DNA of 5,469 nucleotides from assembly GCA_946480525.1 (NCBI GenBank), contig CAMLLA010000287.1, forward strand, positions 1 through 5,469, read 5' to 3'. The DNA is from an uncultured Asticcacaulis sp. (GTDB lineage Bacteria > Pseudomonadota > Alphaproteobacteria > Caulobacterales > Caulobacteraceae). Below are positions 1 through 4,291 of the stretch, in pieces (within the stretch, counting starts at the first letter, position 1; the number at the start of each line of letters is the position of its first letter). A program made the translations under genes and the position numbers. The notes beneath the pieces were generated by a model. The model saw only the letters and a list, made by a program, of their open reading frames with translations. It had not been told where the DNA came from and made no database searches.

Positions 1-1117
1 CAGGACCACGCAGCGACAATCCTTGCGTCATCGCAGCCTCTGCCAGGCCGGCAATGGTCAGCGCCAGCGGCCGCTCCAGGGCGCGGCGCTCGGCATCCGA
101 TGATGACGCGGCGTAAGCAATTGAGGCTTCAATATCAAGAGCATGCACCCACAGGTTCACGCAATCGATAAAGGCGTCATCGTTGAATCCGTCCTCGCTG
201 AGGAAGCGCTCCACCTGAATTGCGGCCTTCGGAGCGAAGTTCTGGACCTCAATCGCTTCGGCGTCGGAAGGCGCAAAAACCAGGTGAACGCCCTTGGCCT
301 CCAGCGCTGTTTCGGCCAGCAGGACGGCCGACGGATCGCCGGCGCTGACCAGGTCGCGCTGGGCGATAACAGCCTGATGGCGAGGCGTCCCCGTCGCTGC
401 CGCCTCACCTGACTGCCACGGCGCGCCACCGGAGTGGCTGAGCAGGATCTGACGCGCGATCAGACCGTCATTGGCGCCGAGACGGCGGGCCTTGGCGCAG
501 GCGCGGGCCAGGGCGGTATTGTGCTTTGGTGAGGCGCGATGCTCGCCTTCGGCCCGCTGAACGGCGCTGTGGATGTCCTGCAGGGCTTCGGCCAGGCGGA
601 CCTGGCTGGCGTCGCGCAACGACCGCGCGCGCGTATCGAGCAATATCCGGTTCAGGGACTGGCGGCCGGTGTGGTCGTCGAGGTAGAGCGGCGGCGTTTC
701 GGTTGCATGCGCCACGACGTCGCCCGCCGTCGGGTGCAGACGGTGACCGGACGCCAGACCCGTCGCAGGTGCAGCCAGTCCGGACAAAAGCGTGGCTTCG
801 ATGGCTTCGGCGAAGCCGGCGGCCTGATCGGGGTCGCTGAAATGGCCGAGGCGCAACCCCCACTGCGCCAGACGGTGGGCATAGTCGGCAGTCGCACCGC
901 CAAACGCGTCGCTGTCAGCATCGCCGGCACGCGCCCAGGTGCCGGACGGCAGGTCGTGCGGAAGTGATTCGGCCCAGTCGAGCCAGGCTTCGGCCTGAAC
1001 GGTCGTCAGGCTGCGTGGGCAAATGACCTCTGTAAAGGTGCCGGCGCGTTCTATTACCCGTGATTCCAGGTCGCCGACGGTCGTCAGTCGGCTAAGGGCA
1101 GGGGTGAAAAAGGCCAT
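1..1117 (-). CDS. NrdJ-like (class II ribonucleotide reductase-related) protein, probable pseudoenzyme, 3' end outside window
   Basis: An open frame of 372 codons runs from ATG (1117-1115) off the left edge. The start is fixed by a strong GGGAGG ribosome site (1123-1128) five bases upstream. Compared from memory with alphaproteobacterial NrdJ, three blocks align in order. Residues 72-117 (WG at 86-87, then G.F, ending AAP) match the NrdJ stretch that leads into APNSPQWFNTG. Residues 196-231 (SPKHNTALARA..KARR, then I.R.I) match DPKxNPALKREI..ARR. Residues 292-367 (NFAPKAAIQVERF, F.DDAF, LW, RPLAL, GL) match CNLAS.NL to RTLGLG..N..GLL. The conserved Cys of CNLAS is Gln292 here, the PQWFN motif is missing, and about 130 residues around the Gly-rich GTTRR region are absent. 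The only cysteines visible are 33, 207 and 319. I infer a protein descended from NrdJ without reductase activity. From memory, Caulobacterales carry TSCPD-domain proteins of this kind, but that domain would lie outside the window. The family assignment is moderately sure; the function is unknown. Confidence 0.6.
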   Translation of the reverse strand, partial: MAFFTPALSRLTTVGDLESRVIERAGTFTEVICPRSLTTVQAEAWLDWAESLPHDLPSGTWARAGDADSDAFGGATADYAHRLAQWGLRLGHFSDPDQAAGFAEAIEATLLSGLAAPATGLASGHRLHPTAGDVVAHATETPPLYLDDHTGRQSLNRILLDTRARSLRDASQVRLAEALQDIHSAVQRAEGEHRASPKHNTALARACAKARRLGANDGLIARQILLSHSGGAPWQSGEAAATGTPRHQAVIAQRDLVSAGDPSAVLLAETALEAKGVHLVFAPSDAEAIEVQNFAPKAAIQVERFLSEDGFNDDAFIDCVNLWVHALDIEASIAYAASSSDAERRALERPLALTIAGLAEAAMTQGLSLRGP

Positions 1118-1133
1118 GACAACCTCCCAAAGG

Positions 1134-1228
1134 TTCACGCATTCGGACCAAACTATCGCCATACAGGAGAAGCTGCAATAAATCTGGTGGGAAAATGGCA
1201 AGTCGTCCACAATATATTGATGCGTGAA
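1134..1228. repeat. Spaced inverted repeat in the divergent promoter region
   Basis: TTCACGCAT at 1134-1142 is repeated exactly in inverse orientation as ATGCGTGAA at 1220-1228. With one mismatch the match extends to 11 bases. The arms are 77 bases apart and bracket most of the upstream region of the NrdJ-like gene. The left arm lies 6 bases upstream of that gene's ribosome site. This could be a pair of regulator half-sites or chance; no function is assigned. Confidence 0.4.
1207..1222. promoter_or_regulatory. NrdR-box-like palindrome upstream of the NrdJ-like gene
   Basis: The perfect 10-bp palindrome CAATATATTG occupies 1210-1219. It fits the central CWATATATWG core of the published NrdR box, an operator of ribonucleotide reductase genes. 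The outer bases fit less well: left flank CCA versus ACA, right flank ATG versus TGT. NrdR boxes usually come in pairs roughly three helix turns apart. The best second candidate, CAATAAATCT at 1176-1185, matches 7 of 10 core bases and sits 34 bases away centre to centre, slightly off the usual spacing. The reading is supported mainly by the neighbouring NrdJ-like gene. An AT-rich chance palindrome remains possible. Confidence 0.4.
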
Positions 1229-1235
1229 ACTTCCC

Positions 1236-1265
1236 TGCCGCACGAAATTATTTCCCCGTGCGGCA
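1236..1265. repeat. 9-bp inverted repeat with 12-nt loop, possible operator
   Basis: TGCCGCACG (1236-1244) and CGTGCGGCA (1257-1265) are exact reverse complements separated by an AT-rich 12-base loop. No T-run follows on either strand, so it does not look like an intrinsic terminator. It ends 10 bases before the candidate -35 element of the rightward promoter at 1276, where a dimeric regulator could bind. An 8-bp palindrome GGCGCGCC (1268-1275) fills the gap between the repeat and the -35 element. Confidence 0.5.
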
Positions 1266-1275
1266 TTGGCGCGCC

Positions 1276-1304
1276 TTTACTGTCTTATGTGCGCTCATTA
1301 TAAC
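1276..1304 (+). promoter_or_regulatory. Probable sigma-70 promoter for the NDUFA12-family/DUF2155 genes
   Basis: TTTACT (1276-1281) and TATAAC (1299-1304) are separated by 17 bases and match the -35 and -10 consensus at 4/6 and 5/6 positions. Transcription would start near 1311, giving a leader of about 43 bases before the TTG start at 1354. This position would also exclude the upstream in-frame GTG at 1258 as the start codon. Confidence 0.45.
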
Positions 1305-1339
1305 TGGCGGCAAGTGTTCGGGACGCCGGTCCCGGTTTC

Positions 1340-1345
1340 AGAGGA
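1340..1345 (+). promoter_or_regulatory. Ribosome binding site that decides the TTG start
   Basis: AGAGGA lies 8 bases before TTG 1354-1356. No in-frame ATG or GTG exists between the GTG at 1258 and the conserved N-terminus, so this site supports a TTG start for the NDUFA12-family gene. Confidence 0.6.
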
Positions 1346-1353
1346 TAACGATC

Positions 1354-1749
1354 TTGCTCGACAAGGTTTTTCTGTGGTGGAGCGGCGCGACGCTGGGCAC
1401 CTTGTTCACCGTCGGCAAGCGCGGCCGTCTGGTCGGTAGCGACGAGTTCGGCAACAAGTATTACGAAGACCGTACAGCCAAGAACAGCTATGACGTCGGC
1501 CGCAAGCGCCGCTGGGTGATCTATAAAGGCTATGCTGACGCTTCGAAGATTCCGCCCGACTGGCATGGCTGGATGCACTATATCTACGACACGCCGCCGT
1601 CGGAGCAGCCTTTGCCGCGCAAGAGCTGGGAACTGCCACACTTGCCGAACATGAGCGGCACGCCGCTGGCGCGCTTTCCGACCGGCTCGCTCAATGCCGA
1701 AGGCGAACGCCAGGCGTCGACAGGTGATTACGAGGCGTGGAAGCCTTAG
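1354..1749 (+). CDS. NDUFA12-family NADH:ubiquinone oxidoreductase accessory subunit
   Basis: This is a 131-residue homologue of mitochondrial complex I subunit NDUFA12 (B17.2), one of the few accessory subunits shared with alphaproteobacteria. In the family it sits on the peripheral arm of complex I at the inner membrane. Recognisable parts are the N-terminal FLWWSGATLGT (6-16), LVGSDEFGNKYYE (26-38), the hallmark RRWVIYKGYADASKIPPDWH (52-71) followed by GW, the Pro-rich stretch PHLPNMSGTPLARF (95-108), and the C-terminal GDYEAWKP (124-131). Length is normal for the bacterial family. The start is TTG, chosen because the conserved N-terminus begins there and AGAGGA lies 8 bases upstream. There is no signal peptide. 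It is probably co-transcribed with the DUF2155 gene, whose ATG follows the TAG stop after one base. The family call is secure; the exact start slightly less so. Confidence 0.93.
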   Translation: MLDKVFLWWSGATLGTLFTVGKRGRLVGSDEFGNKYYEDRTAKNSYDVGRKRRWVIYKGYADASKIPPDWHGWMHYIYDTPPSEQPLPRKSWELPHLPNMSGTPLARFPTGSLNAEGERQASTGDYEAWKP

Positions 1750-1750
1750 A

Positions 1751-2593
1751 ATGACAAAGGAACGGCCGCACTTTTCGCGTTCGCGCCTGGCAGCCGTCCT
1801 GCTGGCCGGAGCCGCCTTGTGCACGGTCGTTCCCGTCGTTGCCCAGGTCGCGCCGCCGTCGCGCGGCGAACGGGAGCGCGAACGTCCGAATTACGTCGAC
1901 AGTGCCGATTATGATCGTCAGCCCTATTATGTCGACGGTGTCGAATACAAGCCCTACGTGCCGGAAAAGAAGCCGTCACGTCCGAGCGCAAGGCCGGCCG
2001 CCGAGACGGTGAAGGCGCCGTCCCAATCGTCTTCCGGCAGCCAGCAAGACCCGGCCTATGTCAGCCCCGCGCCGCAGTCGGAACTTCGTCCCTTTGTGCC
2101 CTCCCAGGCCAGTGGATCGTCTTCATCGTCCGCAGCGCCGCGGCAGCAGGCCCAGTCGTCTGCATCCGCGTCCGCCGCACCCAGCTACGCCCGCGCCAAG
2201 CGTCCGCGCTACGGTGTGGCCATCATCGAAGCGCTCGACAAGATTTCGTCGGAGAGTGTCCGCTTTGAGGCGCCGATCGGTCAGCCCGTACGCTACAAGG
2301 GGTTGATCTACACCGTAAAGGCCTGCGAAACGGCCGCCGAAGACGAGCCCATGGCTGACGTCATCGCCTACATGCAGGTGCGGACAAACCCGGTGACGGC
2401 CGCCAACAATCAGCAGACGACGCGGTCCAAGGAAATCTTTCGCGGCTGGACCTACGCTTCGACGCCCAGCCTCAATCCGCTGGAACATCCGATCTATGAT
2501 GCATGGGTGATCGCCTGTCGTAAGCCCCTGGCTGCGCCGGTGGCTGTAGCTGCTCCGGCACCCGCGGCGCCTGCGCCGGCACCGAAGTCTTAA
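1751..2593 (+). CDS. Secreted DUF2155 domain-containing protein
   Basis: A 280-residue protein whose biochemical function is unknown. Residues 1-31 form a signal peptide: basic start, hydrophobic LAAVLLAGAALCTVVPVV, cleavage likely after VVA (29-31). Cys24 is not in a convincing lipobox. Residues 32-150 are low-complexity and probably disordered: a charged Arg/Glu stretch, Tyr-rich YVDG/YKPYVP segments around 59-70, then Ser/Gln/Ala/Pro runs. The DUF2155 domain spans about 154-258, with ALDKISSESVRFEAPIGQPV (161-180), a Cys at 192, FRGWTYASTPSLNPLEHPIY (230-249) and D.WVIAC ending at Cys256. The two cysteines could pair in the periplasm. A Pro/Ala tail (259-280) ends the protein. The ATG at 1751 is preferred over an in-frame start at 1694 because it places the signal peptide at the N-terminus and leaves one base after the upstream gene; TGGAAG serves as a modest ribosome site. 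The two genes are probably translationally coupled. Confidence 0.88.
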   Translation: MTKERPHFSRSRLAAVLLAGAALCTVVPVVAQVAPPSRGERERERPNYVDSADYDRQPYYVDGVEYKPYVPEKKPSRPSARPAAETVKAPSQSSSGSQQDPAYVSPAPQSELRPFVPSQASGSSSSSAAPRQQAQSSASASAAPSYARAKRPRYGVAIIEALDKISSESVRFEAPIGQPVRYKGLIYTVKACETAAEDEPMADVIAYMQVRTNPVTAANNQQTTRSKEIFRGWTYASTPSLNPLEHPIYDAWVIACRKPLAAPVAVAAPAPAAPAPAPKS

Positions 2594-2594
2594 A

Positions 2595-2631
2595 GAAAAC
2601 CGCAGATTAGCACAAATTTACGCAGGTTTTC
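2595..2631. terminator. Hairpin terminator after the DUF2155 gene, possibly bidirectional
   Basis: GAAAACCGC (2595-2603) pairs with GC-A-GGTTTTC (2622-2631) with one bulged A and an 18-base loop, starting one base after the TAA stop. On the plus strand the T-run forms part of the stem. On the minus strand the stem runs into TTTTCTTT, so it could also stop transcripts arriving from aat. The stem is moderately weak and no other good terminator is visible between the two convergent genes. Confidence 0.45.
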
Positions 2632-2755
2632 CTGAGCCAAGTCCGGTCAAGGTGGCGGGCTGAGCTGTGAATGACGGCGCTTAGCGCGGTCGCCTTCTTA
2701 GGTATATGGCTGCAATTGACGCCTGGGCTTAGGCGTAATCCGCGCTAATCTGCGG
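2600..2755. repeat. 156-bp segment bounded by imperfect inverted repeats
   Basis: CCGCAGATTAGC (2600-2611) recurs exactly as its reverse complement at 2744-2755. Similarity extends inward: ATTTACGC at 2616-2623 faces ATTACGC, the reverse complement of 2733-2739, giving arms of 24 and 23 bases with one gap. The interior contains two small hairpins: ACGCCT/AGGCGT at 2719-2736, and GCGC-TTA-GCGC at 2677-2687 flanked by GAC/GTC. No open frame, transposase fragment or target duplication is seen (AAAA to the left, CTCC to the right). The right arm overlaps the 3' end of aat. It may be an intergenic palindromic repeat element or a MITE remnant. The inverted repeat is certain; its nature is not. Confidence 0.55.
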
Positions 2756-3404
2756 CTCCCTTACCTGACAGCAATCGGATGATTTCCCGTCCCGGTGTCG
2801 CACCAGGCAGGGCGTAGAAATCCGCTTTTTCGTCGACAGCATCGGCGAGTAATTTCAAATAGTCGGCCTTCGCCATCTCGACCACACCGAACTGACGCAG
2901 GTGATCCGTCTGGAACTGGCAATCCAGTAGCGTAAACCCGCCCGCCTTCAACCGTCCGACCAGATGGACCAGGGCGATTTTCGACGCGTCGGTGGCGCGC
3001 GACACCATGCTTTCACCGAAGAACGCTCCGCCGATGGCTACGCCGTATAGTCCACCGACAATCTCGTTATCACGCCAGACCTCGACGCTGTGCGCCAGGC
3101 CGCGCCCGAACAGCGCCTGATAGAGGGCCTGAATTGAATGCGAAATCCAGGTCGACGGCCGGTCATCGGCGCTTTCGGCGCATAGCTCGATGACCTTTGA
3201 AAATGCGGTATCGATACGCACGACATAGTCGTCCTTGCGCACCGTCCGCGCCAGTCGCGACGACACGTGAAAGCCGTCGAGCGGCAGGACACCGCGCAAC
3301 GGCGGATCGACCAGGAACAAATATTCGTCGTCCCGGCCGTCCGACATCGGGAACACGCCAGTACGATAGCAGTTGATCAGGTCGTCGAGGGTAAAGCTTG
3401 GCAA
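2745..3404 (-). CDS. aat: Leucyl/phenylalanyl-tRNA--protein transferase (Aat)
   Basis: Aat moves Leu or Phe from charged tRNA onto proteins with N-terminal Lys or Arg, creating N-degrons that ClpS delivers to ClpAP in the cytoplasm. The 219-residue product has the family landmarks in order: CYRTGVFPM (12-20), WISHSIQALYQALFGRGLAH (86-105) running into SVE, GGLYGVAIGGAFFGESM (117-133), DASKIALVHLV (139-149) and the core LDCQFQTDHLRQFGV (160-174). It is the short form without the N-terminal extension of the E. coli enzyme. The start appears to be TTG at 3404: an in-frame TAG lies 12 codons upstream, no ATG or GTG intervenes, and FTLDDLI near the N-terminus fits alphaproteobacterial homologues as recalled. 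No clear Shine-Dalgarno sequence precedes it. The final Ala-Asp and stop are encoded within the right arm of the 2600-2755 repeat. It lies 77 bases after the ExoD-family gene, probably in the same transcript. Confidence 0.95.
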   Translation of the reverse strand: MPSFTLDDLINCYRTGVFPMSDGRDDEYLFLVDPPLRGVLPLDGFHVSSRLARTVRKDDYVVRIDTAFSKVIELCAESADDRPSTWISHSIQALYQALFGRGLAHSVEVWRDNEIVGGLYGVAIGGAFFGESMVSRATDASKIALVHLVGRLKAGGFTLLDCQFQTDHLRQFGVVEMAKADYLKLLADAVDEKADFYALPGATPGREIIRLLSGKGAAD

Positions 3405-3481
3405 GGCTGGGCGTCGGGAAGCAAACGAGGCACCGATCTAGCCTGATTTCCGGCAAAATTTCCAAGCGGAAATCGCGATTA

Positions 3482-4162
3482 TCAAAAGGAAATTTCAGGA
3501 AACTGAAGGCCGAACGACAGCATGATTTCATTCAGCACGCCGATATAACGCTCATACATCCGCACCACGACGTCGATTGCGTAGCGTCCGAACATGTAGA
3601 CAAAGACGCAGGTTCCGATCGCCACCGCTGTGGCCGCCAGCATGAATATTCCGTCGCGTTGAAGGACGCCCAGGCCTGTCAATGCCACCGCAATGCCTGG
3701 CAAGAAGTTGGCGCCAGGCATGGGCAGCAGAAGGACCAGTGCCATGATCAGCGTCTGGAGGCCGGCATAGATCATGCCTGGCCGACTGGTCAGGGCCGTC
3801 AGGCGCGGCTTGGCCAGATATTCCAGCTTGTGCAGCAACTTGCCGCACGCACGCAGCGCTTTGCGCAGGTCCTTTCCCTTGAATGTCCAGCGCTTGACGA
3901 AGCCAGGCATCCACAGCGTCTTGCTGCCGAAAATCATCTGGAAGGATGGCCCCAGGAGCAACAGGCCGAACAGGGTCGAAATGCCCGGAATGTTCGGAAC
4001 ACACATCGGCAGTGACAGGATAAGCAGAATCAGACCCAGCCCGCGGCCTTCGAGGTTCTTCAGCAGGGTGCCGACTGAAACCTTGTCGCCGTCAAGCTGG
4101 GTCGCCAGATCATCGACCAGCTGTGACGCCGCCTTGCCGGACTCCTTTGCCTTACGCGCCAT
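3482..4162 (-). CDS. ExoD-family exopolysaccharide synthesis membrane protein
   Basis: A 226-residue inner-membrane protein of the ExoD family, named after a Rhizobium gene linked to exopolysaccharide production and alkali tolerance; the molecular activity is not known. The cytosolic-looking N-terminus (1-40) is followed by hydrophobic segments at about 41-58 and 61-78, a basic loop with LEYLAKPRLTAL (113-124) like the family ER..RPRL motif, then further segments at about 132-149, 151-167 and 171-192. The LPMPGANFLPGIA segment (146-158) and GVLQRDGIF (165-173) are family hallmarks. The C-terminal tail (193-226) is amphipathic. ATG at 4162 is chosen over an in-frame upstream start at 4231 because AGGGA lies about seven bases before it, family similarity starts after it, and the likely promoter lies between the two. 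It begins a probable two-gene unit with aat, separated from accC by a terminator. Confidence 0.88.
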   Translation of the reverse strand: MARKAKESGKAASQLVDDLATQLDGDKVSVGTLLKNLEGRGLGLILLILSLPMCVPNIPGISTLFGLLLLGPSFQMIFGSKTLWMPGFVKRWTFKGKDLRKALRACGKLLHKLEYLAKPRLTALTSRPGMIYAGLQTLIMALVLLLPMPGANFLPGIAVALTGLGVLQRDGIFMLAATAVAIGTCVFVYMFGRYAIDVVVRMYERYIGVLNEIMLSFGLQFPEISF

Positions 4163-4187
4163 TCCCGTTCCCTGTTTATCCGCAACC

Positions 4188-4197
4188 CCGCAGATTA
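4188..4197 (+). repeat. Third copy of the CCGCAGATTA motif
   Basis: CCGCAGATTA, followed by CGG, matches the outer 10 bases of both arms of the 2600-2755 repeat. It lies in the leader of the ExoD-family gene, at about the predicted transcription start. Two intergenic locations within 1.6 kb suggest a family of short dispersed repeats, but a 10-base match alone is weak. Confidence 0.35.
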
Positions 4198-4203
4198 CGG
4201 TTA

Positions 4204-4231
4204 AGACTAGCACGGGGAGGCGGCGGATCAA
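4204..4231 (-). promoter_or_regulatory. Probable promoter for the ExoD-family gene and aat
   Basis: On the minus strand TTGATCC (4231-4225) and GCTAGTCT (4211-4204) are 13 bases apart. They resemble the Caulobacter housekeeping promoter consensus TTGACGS-N10-14-GCTANAWC, with best agreement in TTGA and GCTA. It sits just past the accC terminator, where a new promoter is needed. Transcription would start near 4197, leaving a leader of about 35 bases before ATG 4162. Confidence 0.4.
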
Positions 4232-4251
4232 CGGATCGATCCTTTATGATC

Positions 4252-4282
4252 AAAGAAAAAAGCCCTGTGTAAAACACAGGGC
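4252..4282 (-). terminator. Rho-independent terminator of accC
   Basis: On the minus strand GCCCTGTGT (4282-4274) and ACACAGGGC (4270-4262) form a perfect 9-bp GC-rich stem with a three-base TTT loop, followed directly by TTTTTTCTTT (4261-4252). The stem begins 10 bases after the accC stop codon. This is a textbook intrinsic terminator and separates accC from the ExoD-family gene. Confidence 0.93.
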
Positions 4283-4291
4283 CTTTCGATT

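Noticed and set aside
1150..1178. Promoter for the NrdJ-like gene: TTGCAG (1178-1173) and TAGTTT (1155-1150) on the minus strand, 17 bases apart
   Set aside because: The -10 matches consensus at only 3 of 6 positions, and an alternative (TTGCCA at 1201-1196) is equally weak; no choice can be defended.
1258..1353. N-terminal extension of the NDUFA12-family gene from a GTG
   Set aside because: The added 32 residues match nothing in the family, the predicted promoter lies inside them, and AGAGGA precedes the TTG at the conserved N-terminus.
1694..1750. Earlier in-frame start for the DUF2155 gene
   Set aside because: It would overlap the preceding gene by 56 bases and place a basic stretch before the signal peptide; ATG 1751 starts it cleanly.
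1285..1824. A 179-codon minus-strand open frame across the NDUFA12-family/DUF2155 junction
   Set aside because: It is Arg/Ala-rich shadow sequence spanning two genes with solid family support.
2594..2744. A complete transposable element (MITE) between DUF2155 and aat
   Set aside because: No target-site duplication or transposase relation is visible, so only an inverted-repeat segment is claimed.
3398..4015. A 205-codon plus-strand open frame antisense to the ExoD-family gene
   Set aside because: It is rich in His, Gln and Arg, matches no family I recognise, and lies opposite a gene with clear membrane segments and family motifs.
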